Shown one piece after another: positions 16,152 to 24,944 of a stretch of DNA of 64,000 nt. The position numbers were made by a program, and so were the translations under genes. The stretch comes from Streptomyces hygroscopicus. Its GTDB lineage: Bacteria; Actinomycetota; Actinomycetes; Streptomycetales; Streptomycetaceae. Location of the stretch: the NCBI RefSeq assembly GCF_026168105.1, contig NZ_LBMW01000011.1:62001-126000 (forward strand), given 5' to 3'. How positions within the stretch are numbered: position 1 is the first letter of the stretch; every line of letters starts with the position of its first letter. The notes under the pieces are model-generated. The model ran no database searches. It had not been told where the DNA came from and saw only the letters and a program-made list of their open reading frames with translations.

Positions 16152-17738
16152 TCAGTCCGGCTCCATGTAGGGGCGGCGGAAGACCGGGACTCGGCCTGTG
16201 CCCGAGGAGCGTACGGCTGCCAGCGCCTGGACGACCGCGGACTCCAGGGCGCCACTCGTGTCGATGGTGACGGCGTCCGTCCACGGTGGTTCCTTGGCCG
16301 CCATGGCAGAGGCCACGTCGAGGTCGGCGTCCGACGCTCCGGGGGCGCGGGTCTTCAAGCGGGACGCCGATACGTCGCTGGGCACCTGGCAGTGCAGGGC
16401 CACCAGGTCGGCACTGGTGGTTTCGGCCGTGCGCACGGCTGCTTCGCGCTGTCCCGTGTCGGACCAGGTGGCGTCCAGGACGACGGACTCGCCGCAGGAC
16501 AGCAGGGCGGATGCCCGGTCGAGCAGGGCCTCGTAGGTCCTCGCGGTCCACTCGGCTGTGTACAGGCCCTCGCTGTATCCGGCCGCCGCGGACTGCTCCG
16601 CCGGGATGCCTGCCAGTTCCTTGCGGAGGCGGTCGCTGCTGAGCAGCGTGACGCCCATGCGGTCGGCCAGTGCTGCGGAGAGGGCGGACTTCCCGCTGCC
16701 CGGCAGCCCGCCCACGAGCGTCACGCCGACGGCGGAGGCGCGCAGGTGGCGCAGTGCCGTCGTGGCCAGCCGGCGTGACGCCGCCTCCGCGCCGGACGCA
16801 CCCTGTCGTGCCTGGATCAGGGAGACCTTGGCGCGGACGAACGCGCGGTAGGCGACGTAGTGGTGCCACAGCGACGGTGGTGCCGGATCGCCGGAGTACT
16901 CGCTGTACTGGGCGAGGAAGAACGCCGCGGCCTCCGGTGCGCCGAGCTGTTCCAGGTCCATGGCGAGGAACGCCGCGTCGTCGAGGCCGTCGACGTAGCG
17001 AAGGTGGTCGTCGAATTCCAGGCAGTCGAGGATGCGGGGGCCGTCATCGAGGCAGAAGACGTCCTCGGAGAGCAGGTCGCCGTGTCCGTCCACCACCCGC
17101 CCCTGCTCGATGCGGGTGTCGAACAACTGCTTGCGTCCTGCCAGATAGCGGCGTACCAGCCGCTCGATCTCCTCCACCCCGTCGGGCGCGGATCCGTCGT
17201 CGGCCAATGCGCGGACCTGAGCGAAGCTGGCCTCCCAGCGGCAGGACAGCGCGTCCCTCGTGCCCTGTTCGTCGATCTCCCGGCTGTGAGGTGCGCCTGC
17301 GTGGCATGCGGCGAGCTGCCGGGCCACGGCCCGGAGGACGTCGTCGATCGCCGCACCTTCCCGTACCAGCAGGGACAGGCGCCGGTCCGCCGGCATGCGG
17401 CGCATCACCACGAGCGGTTCCGACGCCTCAGTTCCCGGACTGCGGATCTCTCCCAGGCCCAGGTAGACGTCGGGTGCGAAGCGGCGGTTGAGAGCGAGTT
17501 CGCGCTCACAGGCGGCACGGCGAGCCGCCACGGTGGAGTAGTCCAGGAAGCCCAGATCGACCGGCTTCTTGACCTTGTAGGCGCGGTCACCGGCGAAGAA
17601 CACGATCGCGGTGTGGGTCTCGCGTACCTCCGCGCGCGCAAGCGACGGAGCGTGAACCCCGGTGCCCGACCGCAGCACCGACGCGTCCGAGTGATGCACC
17701 GGCATGCTCGGTTCCCCGTGGCGGCGTGGCTCAGTCAT
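16152..17738 (-). CDS. APH-like/AAA bifunctional kinase family protein (Rv2004c-like)
   Basis: A 528-aa two-domain protein. The N-terminal half is an aminoglycoside-phosphotransferase-like kinase fold (VFFAGDRAYKVKKPVDLGFLD for nucleotide binding; VDGHGDLLSEDVFCLDDG as the Brenner motif with catalytic Asp). The C-terminal half is a P-loop kinase with Walker A GGLPGSGKSALS, then VVLDATWSD. The same fusion is found in M. tuberculosis Rv2004c, a DosR-regulon member of unknown substrate. The start at ATG 17738 overlaps the upstream universal stress protein stop by 8 nt; ATG 17705 is an alternative with a weak GGGGAA site. It forms an operon with that stress protein. Confidence 0.88.
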   Translation of the reverse strand: MTEPRRHGEPSMPVHHSDASVLRSGTGVHAPSLARAEVRETHTAIVFFAGDRAYKVKKPVDLGFLDYSTVAARRAACERELALNRRFAPDVYLGLGEIRSPGTEASEPLVVMRRMPADRRLSLLVREGAAIDDVLRAVARQLAACHAGAPHSREIDEQGTRDALSCRWEASFAQVRALADDGSAPDGVEEIERLVRRYLAGRKQLFDTRIEQGRVVDGHGDLLSEDVFCLDDGPRILDCLEFDDHLRYVDGLDDAAFLAMDLEQLGAPEAAAFFLAQYSEYSGDPAPPSLWHHYVAYRAFVRAKVSLIQARQGASGAEAASRRLATTALRHLRASAVGVTLVGGLPGSGKSALSAALADRMGVTLLSSDRLRKELAGIPAEQSAAAGYSEGLYTAEWTARTYEALLDRASALLSCGESVVLDATWSDTGQREAAVRTAETTSADLVALHCQVPSDVSASRLKTRAPGASDADLDVASAMAAKEPPWTDAVTIDTSGALESAVVQALAAVRSSGTGRVPVFRRPYMEPD

Positions 17739-18606
17739 GGGGAACGACGGCGACGGGGCAGCGCGCGTGATGGATGGCTGCCTGGGTCACCGGGCCCAGG
17801 TGCGGTGCGAGGGCGGGACGGTGCCTGCGTCTGCCGACCACCAGCACTCGGGCGCCCTCGGCTCCCCGTACGACGGCCTTGGCGGGGCTTTCCGGAGCGA
17901 TGCTCTCGGCGACCTCGACCCGCGGGAACTTCACGCGCCAGGGGTGCAGTGCCTGGCTGAGCTGCTTCTGCGCGTCCTGCGTGATGTCGGTGATGTCGGT
18001 GATGTCGTGGTTCATGCCCCAGGGCACGTACGCGTGGAGCGGCACGCTTCGGCCATGGACGGCCCGAAGGGCCACATCCCTCGCCGTTGCGGTGGCGAAG
18101 GCGAATTCGAGCAGGTCGTCGCACGATCCGTGCAGTTTCAGCGCCACCACCACGCAGCCCGAGGGCGCCGGCGGAGGGCCATCTTCGCGAGTAGCGGCAC
18201 GGACCAGCACCACCGGCCGCTCGGACCGTGACACGACGGGCATGCTGATGTCGCCCAGGAAGTAGCTCTCGACGGGCTCCAGCCCCCGTGAACCGAGCAC
18301 GGTCATCTCGGACTCCGATGCCGCTTGGAGCAGTGCGTGCTGTGCGTCGTCGGCGACCAGGCTGTCGACGACGGTGAGGTTCGGGTGGCGCGCCAGGAGC
18401 TTGGCCCGCGCGTCGTGCACCAGCCGCTTCGCCCAGTAGTTCTGATCGACCTCGCCGGGAAGGCGGGTGGGTTCGGGCACCAGCAGCGGCCACGCGTGCA
18501 GCAGGCGCAGCGTGAGGTTGCGCCGCTCGGCCTCGTCAGCGGCCCAGTGGGCAGCGGCGAGGCTCTCGGGCGAGCCGTCGAGGCCCACCGTGACGACTGG
18601 GTCCAC
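17731..18606 (-). CDS. Tandem-domain universal stress protein
   Basis: A 291-aa protein with two UspA folds. The start at GTG 18606 (VDPVVTVGLDGSPESLAAAH) has AGGAGG 8 nt upstream. The first domain carries TVLGSRGLEPVESYFLGDIS, the second VVVGRRRHRPALAPHLGPVT, so both nucleotide motifs deviate from the ideal G-2x-G-9x-G-S and ATP binding is uncertain. A DIT tripeptide is repeated three times (DITDITDIT) from a 9-bp microrepeat near 17.99 kb. The gene heads a two-gene operon with the APH-AAA protein, paralleling the Rv2004c/Rv2005c pair of M. tuberculosis. Confidence 0.9.
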   Translation of the reverse strand: MDPVVTVGLDGSPESLAAAHWAADEAERRNLTLRLLHAWPLLVPEPTRLPGEVDQNYWAKRLVHDARAKLLARHPNLTVVDSLVADDAQHALLQAASESEMTVLGSRGLEPVESYFLGDISMPVVSRSERPVVLVRAATREDGPPPAPSGCVVVALKLHGSCDDLLEFAFATATARDVALRAVHGRSVPLHAYVPWGMNHDITDITDITQDAQKQLSQALHPWRVKFPRVEVAESIAPESPAKAVVRGAEGARVLVVGRRRHRPALAPHLGPVTQAAIHHARCPVAVVPHD

Positions 18607-18810
18607 GGTCGCTGCCTCCTCTCGGAACCTGAATGACGGGGGCTTGGTCCGCCTCTCCGGACAGGGCCGACACGCCGAGCAGGGATTCTCCTCACCCAAG
18701 GAGTACCCGCGGTGGTGTCCTGTGCCTCCGGCCGCGTCGGCCAGTTGTGATCACGAGTCCACCGTGTCAGGAATCCGGCGTCCCCGGGTGAGCCACCAGG
18801 CCCGTTCACA

Positions 18811-18849
18811 GGGCCAGTGGTCCCGCGCTGCGCCGGGGCCCTTCGGCCC
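18811..18849. promoter_or_regulatory. Paired dyads upstream of USP/APH-AAA operon
   Basis: GGGCCAGTGGTCCC (18811-18824) and GGGCCCTTCGGCCC (18836-18849) lie 25 bp apart in the 276-bp gap upstream of the minus-strand stress protein gene, about 205-243 nt from its start. They match the dyads elsewhere in the island in form and spacing. Confidence 0.45.
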
Positions 18850-18882
18850 GGTGGGCGTGGACGCGAGCCTGTGGCGGCCGAG

Positions 18883-19896
18883 TCATCTCCCGGCCGGAGA
18901 TCGGCCTTGATGCAGGTCGCCGGCCAGAGCGGCGGGACCTGCGGCTTTCGGCCCGAAGCGGCGGCGGGCCCGGTCCGCGGCGGCTTCGGCGGCGCGGGCT
19001 CGGTCCTCGCCGGGGTCCATGGAGAGCTGGCGGTGAGCGGTGTCGGCCGGCAGCAGGTTGTCGGCGCGGATCGCGAAGCCGCGCACTCGTGCGCGTTGCA
19101 GCCCGAGGGCGGTGAGCAGACCCAGGGCGGTTGCGGCGAGGGCCGGTGAGTGGTTGGTGGGTTCCGGCAGCTTACGCATGCGCGTGGTGGAACTCCGGTC
19201 GGCGTACCGCACTGTGAGGGTGATACGGCCGGTGACCTGGCCTTCACCGCGCAGACGCCCGCCGATCTGCTCGGCGAGCCCCAGGACCGACCGGTGATGT
19301 TGTTCCGGGTCGAGGCAGTCCCGGTCGAGTACGAGATCGGCGGTCAGGTGGGCCGCTGGTTCCGCGGGGGTGACCGGACGCGGATCGTGGCCGTGGGCGC
19401 GTTCGGTCAGCAGCCGGGCCTGGCCGGCGCCGAGGAGGCGTTGCAGGGTCGCTGCGGGCAGGTCGGCGATCTGGCCGATGGTGTGCAGGCCGTACCGGTT
19501 GAGGGCGGTCGCCGTGACGCGCCCGATCCCCGGCAGTGCGGTGACCGGGCGGGGGTACAGCCAGTCGGCGGCCCGCTCGGCGGGGACCCAGGTGGCGTGT
19601 CCGGGGGCTGAGGCGTCGGCCGCCATGGCCGCCAGCATGCGGTTGCCCGCGAGGCCGGCGCTGCTGTCGATGTCGTAGAGGAGCTTCAGCCTGAGCTGCG
19701 CCGTCTGGACCAGGTCGTAGGGGGACAGGTCGAAGTACCTGAGCGCCGACGTCAGGTCCAGTTGAACGGCGTTGGGGGGGACGGCCTGGACATGGGGAGT
19801 GATGCCGGACATCAGTTCGATTATTTTGGCGTACTGATCCTCGGTCAGTGAGGCGTGCAGGTGGAGGTGGGCGATGTGCCGCTGCCGCGTGGTCAT
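18883..19896 (-). CDS. imuB: ImuB-like, catalytically incomplete Y-family DNA polymerase protein
   Basis: A 337-aa Y-family relative without an active site. The catalytic metal ligands normally seen as DMDxFFAS and SxDE are replaced here by HLHLHASL (residues about 9-16) and VQLDLTSALRYF. The helix-hairpin-helix/thumb region is clear (ALPGIGRVTATALNRYGLHTIGQIADLP), followed by a little-finger-like domain. This pattern matches ImuB, an adaptor that links DnaE2 to the clamp in SOS mutagenesis. No obvious beta-clamp motif was identified. The start overlaps the dnaE2 stop by 4 nt. No ImuA gene is adjacent. Confidence 0.85.
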   Translation of the reverse strand: MTTRQRHIAHLHLHASLTEDQYAKIIELMSGITPHVQAVPPNAVQLDLTSALRYFDLSPYDLVQTAQLRLKLLYDIDSSAGLAGNRMLAAMAADASAPGHATWVPAERAADWLYPRPVTALPGIGRVTATALNRYGLHTIGQIADLPAATLQRLLGAGQARLLTERAHGHDPRPVTPAEPAAHLTADLVLDRDCLDPEQHHRSVLGLAEQIGGRLRGEGQVTGRITLTVRYADRSSTTRMRKLPEPTNHSPALAATALGLLTALGLQRARVRGFAIRADNLLPADTAHRQLSMDPGEDRARAAEAAADRARRRFGPKAAGPAALAGDLHQGRSPAGR

Positions 19897-22800
19897 CCCG
19901 CACTCCCCGGACTGGTGTAACCGAACTTCTTCAGATCGGCCGAACGGCTGCCGGCGGGCTGCAGGTCGGCGTACGGGTGCAGGCGGGCGCCGGTGGTGCC
20001 GTTGGCCAGGGTGCGGTGCGGCTGGGCGGGGGTCGGGTGCGGGCGGTCGGCGCCGAGGAGGGCGAGCGCGGCCTCGGGACCGTTGTCGCGGCGGGCCGCG
20101 GCGATCCGGTCCAGGTCCCAGGCCATGGTTCCGACGACGGTGCGGCGGGTGCCGCGTACCTGGACCGTGCCGCGGACCAGCAGCAGCCCGCTGTGGAAGA
20201 CGGTGTGCGCGCAGGCCGGATGGGAGTCCTCGAAGAAGGCCAGGTCGACCAGGCCGGAGCCGTCCTCCAGGGTGACGAAGATGATGCGCTTGCCGCTGGC
20301 GATCGGCGGGGTCTGGGTCGAGGCCCGTACACCGGCGACGAGCACCTGCTGACCGGCGCGCAGTCCGGCCAGATGCGCCGCGTCGGTCGCGCCGATCTCC
20401 CGCAGCAGCCGGTGGTGGTGCTCCATCAGATGCTTGGAGACGTCGATGCCGAGCGTGCTCAGCTCGGCGCTGAGGGCTTCGCGTCCGGTCAGGTCCGGCA
20501 GGCCGCTCGGCTCCGCTGCGCCGACGGCGTTCGTGTCGATGGGCAGTTGGCCCTTGCCCGCGGAACGGGTGCGGGAGGCCCGGTGGAGTTCGGCGATCTG
20601 CAGCAGCAGGTCACGCCGGGTGAGGCGGCCGTCGTGGAGACAGTTCAGGGCGCCGATCTCGGCGAGGCGTTCGGCGATGGGCCTGCTGGGGTGGGCCCGC
20701 TGCCAGAAGTCCGACAGGGATCCGTACGGCCGGCCCTCCTCGATCCGTGCGCACTCCTGCTCGCTGATGCCGTGCACCGCGGACAGGGCAAGGCGTACGC
20801 CCCACTGGTCTCCGTCGGTCCTCTCCACGGTGTGCTTCACCCCGGAGCGGTTGATGTCGACGGGCAGCACGGGGACGCCGTTGCGGCGGGCGTCGGAGAC
20901 GAGGACGCGCTTGGGCCACATGCCGGGGTCGTGTTCGAGGAGGCCCGCCAGCAGGAACGCCGGGTAGTGCGCCTTGAGCCAGGCACTCTGGAGGGCGGGT
21001 ACGGCGAAGGCGACCGCGTGAGCGCGGCAGAAGCCGTAGGCACCGAAGGCCTCCACGGTCTTCCATACCTCGTCGCGGACGGCCGTGCTGTAGCCACGCG
21101 CGCGTGCCAGGCCGTGGAACCAGGCCTTGATCTTCGGCAGCCGGTCCTTCTCGCCGAGCGCCCGCCGGGCGATCTCCGCGAGGGCCCGGTCGCAGCCGGT
21201 CATGACCGAGAGGGTCTCGATGATCTGCTCGTGCCAGATGGTCACGCCGTAGGTGTCGGCGAGCACCGGCTCGAGGTCCGGGTGGGCGTAGCACGGCGTG
21301 CCGCCGTGGCGTGCGGCGATGTACCGCTCGGGCATGCCGCCGGCGACCGGTCCGGGGCGGAAGAGGCTGATGTCGGCGATGACGTCCTGCGGATTGCGGG
21401 GCTGCAACCGGGACAGGAGGTCCTGCTGGCCGGGGGATTCGAGCTGGAAGAGCCCCAGGGTCTGGCTCTCCTGGATGAGTTTGAAGGCGAAGACGTCGTC
21501 GAGCGGTACCTGCCGTGGGTCGTCCAGGTCGATGTGGTTGCCGGTCGTCCGTTCGATCTCCGCGACGGCATGGGCCATCGCGGACTGCATCCGTACGCCC
21601 AGGACGTCCAGCTTGATGTTGCCCAGCGCCTCGATCTCCTCCTTCGCCGCCATCGCCATCGGGTAGTCGCCCTGAGGGGTCGGCTGCACCGGCAGCCGGT
21701 CCAGGAGCGTCGCGTCGCTGATGACCACGCCGCACGGGTGCATGGCCATGCCGTGGACCAGGGAGTCGAGACCCTCGGCCAGCTCCCACAGCGGTCCGTA
21801 CCGGTGCGCCTCGGCCGCCAGCTGCCGCAGTTCGGGCAGCTCGGTGAGTGAGCCGGTGATGTCGGCGGCCCGCAGATGCGGGAAGCTCTTGGCGATGCGG
21901 TCGATGTCGGCCGGCGCGATCCCGAGGGCGAGGCCGGTGTCGCGCAGGGCCCGGCGGGCCCGGTAGGTCTCGGGCATCGCGGTGACCGCCACCCGTTCCT
22001 TGCCGAACCGGTCGAAGATCGCGTCGTAGCACTCCAGCCGCCGGGCGGATTCCACGTCGATGTCGATGTCGGGCAGCGACGCCCGGCGCACGCTCAGGAA
22101 GCGTTCGAACAGCAGTCGGTGGTCGAGCGGATTGGCCGTGGCGATGTCCAGCGCATGGCAGACCATCGAGCCGGCGCCCGAACCGCGGGCCGCGACCCGG
22201 ATGCCCTTGGCCCGGATGTCGGCCACGACCTGGCCGACGGCGAGGAAGTACGAGTCGTAGTTCAGCTCGGAGATCACGGCGAGTTCCTGGTCCAGCCGGT
22301 CGAGCGCGGCCCGGTCGTGGGCCAGACCGCGCCGGGCCAGACCGTCCTCGCACCGTCGGCGCAGCAGCCGTGCCGTGCCGCCCGGCCCGGGCTCGGCGCC
22401 GAGCACCTCCGGTTCCGGGAGGTGCGCTGCGCCGAGGCCGAGGTCGGACACGGGGTCGACGGTGCACGCGGCCGCCGTCGCGGCGGTGTCCGCCAGCAGG
22501 CGATGTGCCCGCCGGACGTCGGCTCCGGCGCATTCGGCGACCAGCCGCGCGATGGCCGCCATCCTTCCCTCGTCCTTGAGCCAGCGCTGCCCGCTGTCCA
22601 GTCGGCGCCGGTCGATGGGCCGCAGCAGCCGCGCGGCGTCCAGGACGTCGGCGAGGCGGTGCTGGTCCGGGTCGGCGTAGCGGACTGCATTGGAGAGCAC
22701 GGCGGTGGTGCGGGTGCGGTCGGCCAGTGCCAGGGTCCGGGCAGCCGGCCGAAGCGATCCGGGTCCGATGCCGAAACGTTTATGCACGACAGCTTCCAGC

Positions 22801-23345
22801 CTGATTCCCCCACCGAAGATCTCCTGCCACGGCGCCAGCAGCTTCACCGCGACGTCTTCGCGACCGGCCGCCAAGGCTCGCATCGGCTCCGAGAGCGGCC
22901 CGAGCAGTACGGTCAGGCCAGGGCCGCCGTACTCGCGCAGCGCCTCCCACGGCACCACCGGCGGCGTCCCGGACACGGCACCGACATGCGCGGCCGACGT
23001 GATGCGGCACAGCCGTGCCCATCCCGCCCGGTCCTGCGCGAGCAGCACGAACCGCAGCGGCGGCTCGACGACATGTGCGCCACCGCGCGCCGGGGTGCGG
23101 CGGCGCTGAGCGGGTGGCGGGGGTGCGAGGGCCTGCACCGCGAGGTCGACACCGAAGATCGGCCGAACCCCGGTTTCCGAGCATGCCCGGGCGAACCGGA
23201 CGGCCCCGGTGACCGTGTCCCGGTCGGTGAGCGCGAGTGCCGTCATGCCGCGCTCAGCCGCCCGTCCGACGAGATGCTCGGGATGGGCGGCGCCGTACCG
23301 GGCGGAGTAACCGGACGCGACGTGCAGATGGGCGAAGCCCGCCAT
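19893..23345 (-). CDS. dnaE2: Error-prone DNA polymerase III alpha subunit DnaE2
   Basis: A 1150-aa C-family polymerase used for translesion synthesis and damage-induced mutagenesis. The PHP domain begins AGFAHLHVASGYSARYGAAHP. The polymerase active-site acids are in SLPDIDIDVESARR (about residue 425), with the upstream RGSGAGSMVCHAL segment. The motif FGAYGFCRAHAVAFAVPALQSAWLKAHYPAFLLAGLL and a C-terminal OB-fold complete it. The length is typical for DnaE2 (shorter than replicative DnaE1). It is co-transcribed with imuB (ATGA overlap). A near-consensus LexA box lies 52 bp upstream, so SOS induction is likely. Confidence 0.95.
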   Translation of the reverse strand: MAGFAHLHVASGYSARYGAAHPEHLVGRAAERGMTALALTDRDTVTGAVRFARACSETGVRPIFGVDLAVQALAPPPPAQRRRTPARGGAHVVEPPLRFVLLAQDRAGWARLCRITSAAHVGAVSGTPPVVPWEALREYGGPGLTVLLGPLSEPMRALAAGREDVAVKLLAPWQEIFGGGIRLEAVVHKRFGIGPGSLRPAARTLALADRTRTTAVLSNAVRYADPDQHRLADVLDAARLLRPIDRRRLDSGQRWLKDEGRMAAIARLVAECAGADVRRAHRLLADTAATAAACTVDPVSDLGLGAAHLPEPEVLGAEPGPGGTARLLRRRCEDGLARRGLAHDRAALDRLDQELAVISELNYDSYFLAVGQVVADIRAKGIRVAARGSGAGSMVCHALDIATANPLDHRLLFERFLSVRRASLPDIDIDVESARRLECYDAIFDRFGKERVAVTAMPETYRARRALRDTGLALGIAPADIDRIAKSFPHLRAADITGSLTELPELRQLAAEAHRYGPLWELAEGLDSLVHGMAMHPCGVVISDATLLDRLPVQPTPQGDYPMAMAAKEEIEALGNIKLDVLGVRMQSAMAHAVAEIERTTGNHIDLDDPRQVPLDDVFAFKLIQESQTLGLFQLESPGQQDLLSRLQPRNPQDVIADISLFRPGPVAGGMPERYIAARHGGTPCYAHPDLEPVLADTYGVTIWHEQIIETLSVMTGCDRALAEIARRALGEKDRLPKIKAWFHGLARARGYSTAVRDEVWKTVEAFGAYGFCRAHAVAFAVPALQSAWLKAHYPAFLLAGLLEHDPGMWPKRVLVSDARRNGVPVLPVDINRSGVKHTVERTDGDQWGVRLALSAVHGISEQECARIEEGRPYGSLSDFWQRAHPSRPIAERLAEIGALNCLHDGRLTRRDLLLQIAELHRASRTRSAGKGQLPIDTNAVGAAEPSGLPDLTGREALSAELSTLGIDVSKHLMEHHHRLLREIGATDAAHLAGLRAGQQVLVAGVRASTQTPPIASGKRIIFVTLEDGSGLVDLAFFEDSHPACAHTVFHSGLLLVRGTVQVRGTRRTVVGTMAWDLDRIAAARRDNGPEAALALLGADRPHPTPAQPHRTLANGTTGARLHPYADLQPAGSRSADLKKFGYTSPGSAG

Positions 23346-23396
23346 GCCGCACCTCCATCACTCCACCCCTTTTCAGCCATACGCCTGATATGTTCA

Positions 23397-23412
23397 TCGT
23401 ACGCCCGTTCGA
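23397..23412. promoter_or_regulatory. LexA (SOS) box upstream of dnaE2
   Basis: TCGTACGCCCGTTCGA differs by one base from the actinobacterial SOS dyad TCGAAC-N4-GTTCGA. It is 52 bp from the dnaE2 ATG. The rest of the 369-bp gap 23346-23714 shows no gene; a weaker CGAAC half-site lies at about 23452. Confidence 0.8.
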
Positions 23413-23714
23413 TTACTCTAACCTCATCAGCCCCGGTCAGCGAGCAGATTCGAACACATCAACGATTCTTTGGCGAGGTCAGTAGCGGCCGAAAACAGGC
23501 ACCGCCCCGTCACCTCTCCCACCGGGCAGGGCGGTTGGGCGAAATCGCCCCTACGGCGCGCACCACGCGGGCCGACTGGCTATACCTCAGCCCGGTCGGC
23601 CGGCGAGACCTGTTCGGGCCGATCTGGAGGCAGCGTGAGTGCCGGGGGCTGACGGGCGGAACACGGGGCGGACCGCCACTCCTGTCTGCCGCCGTGTGCC
23701 GCCACGTAGCCGAT

Positions 23715-24914
23715 TCATAGCTGGATGGGCAGGTGGCGGGGGCCGCGCAGCATGGCGTTCTGCCGGTACGGGGGCGGGTCCTGGACCAGGCGTGCCGTGC
23801 CGAGGTGGGGGAGCAGCGCGCCGAGCGCGGTCTCGGCTTCGATGCGGGCGAGTGGTGCGCCGTAGCACAGGTGGATTCCGCTGCCGAAGCCGAAGTGCTG
23901 GTTGTCCGGGCGGGTGGGGTCGAACCGGTCGGGCTCGTGGAACCGCATGGGGTCGCGGCTGCCTGAGGCCAGCGCCAGTACGACGGACGTGCCCTTGCGG
24001 ATCGTGGTGCCGGCGACCTCGACGTCGGCGAGAGGGATCCTCTCGCGCATATGGACCGGGGGTTCGTAGCGCAGCAGTTCCTCCACCGCTTGCGGCAGCA
24101 GGCCGGGGTCGCGGCGCAGCCGGTCCAGCTGGTCGGGCTGGCGCAGCAGGGTGAGGACGCCGTTGGTGATCAGATTGACCGTGGTCTCGTGTCCGGCGAT
24201 GAACAACAGGATGGTGGTTTCCGCCAGTTCCTCGACAGTGAGCCGAAGGGCGGGGTCCGGTTCGTTGACGAAGGCGGAGAGCATGTCGCCCGTGGGCCGC
24301 TCGCGGCGCTGTTCGGCGAGGTCGACCAGGTATCGGCCCATCTCCTGCCGGGCCTGCATGCCTGCCTTGTCCCGTTCGGTGGTGTCCTCTTCGGGCCCGA
24401 TGTCGGCGGACGCGACGATTGCGTCGGTCCACGCCTGGAAGAGTGACTCGTCCTCACGCGGGACGCCGAGCAGTCGGCAGATGACCGTGATGGGCAGGGG
24501 ATAGGCGAAGTCGTCGACGATGTCGATCTGCTTGCGGTCCCGGAGTTCCTCGATCAGTTCCCCGGTGATGTGGGTGATCTCGCCGCGCATGGCGTCGATC
24601 CGGCCGGGGCTGTGCGGCGGGCCGAACGGGCGCATGGTCAGGGTGCGCAGCCTGTGGTGCTCGGGGTCGTCGAGCCGCAGGAACGGCGGCTTCACCGTCT
24701 CCTCGGACGGGGACGGGCCGGTGCGGCTGCGCGGATCCGCGCTCATCCGAGGATCGTGAAGCAGAGCGGCGATCTCGTGGTAGGTACCGATCAGATAGCT
24801 GCCGTCTGCCTGCCGCACCACGGGACCGGCCTCGCGGAGTTCCGCGTACAGCGGGTACGGGTTGGGACGGTTCTCGTAGTCGGTGATCCGTGCCAGCAAG
24901 GTCTCGGAGTCCAT
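23715..24914 (-). CDS. Cytochrome P450
   Basis: A 399-aa soluble bacterial P450. The I-helix oxygen-activation motif AGHETT, the K-helix ExxR (EELLR) and the haem-binding loop FGFGSGIHLCYGAPLAR with the thiolate Cys are all intact. The N-terminal half includes LRLDDPEHHRLRTLTMRPF, the C-helix region. The start at ATG 24914 has GAGGAG upstream. It is the last gene of a ferredoxin-reductase-P450 operon and so has a complete electron supply. Substrate and CYP family were not determined; no biosynthetic core gene is near, so detoxification or catabolism is as likely as secondary metabolism. Confidence 0.95.
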   Translation of the reverse strand: MDSETLLARITDYENRPNPYPLYAELREAGPVVRQADGSYLIGTYHEIAALLHDPRMSADPRSRTGPSPSEETVKPPFLRLDDPEHHRLRTLTMRPFGPPHSPGRIDAMRGEITHITGELIEELRDRKQIDIVDDFAYPLPITVICRLLGVPREDESLFQAWTDAIVASADIGPEEDTTERDKAGMQARQEMGRYLVDLAEQRRERPTGDMLSAFVNEPDPALRLTVEELAETTILLFIAGHETTVNLITNGVLTLLRQPDQLDRLRRDPGLLPQAVEELLRYEPPVHMRERIPLADVEVAGTTIRKGTSVVLALASGSRDPMRFHEPDRFDPTRPDNQHFGFGSGIHLCYGAPLARIEAETALGALLPHLGTARLVQDPPPYRQNAMLRGPRHLPIQL

Positions 24915-24944
24915 GGTGGCTCCTCGTGGTCGGGCGGGACGGGG

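Noticed and set aside
19848-21851. 667-codon plus-strand frame opposite dnaE2
   Set aside because: Antisense shadow of a well recognised polymerase; no motif of its own.
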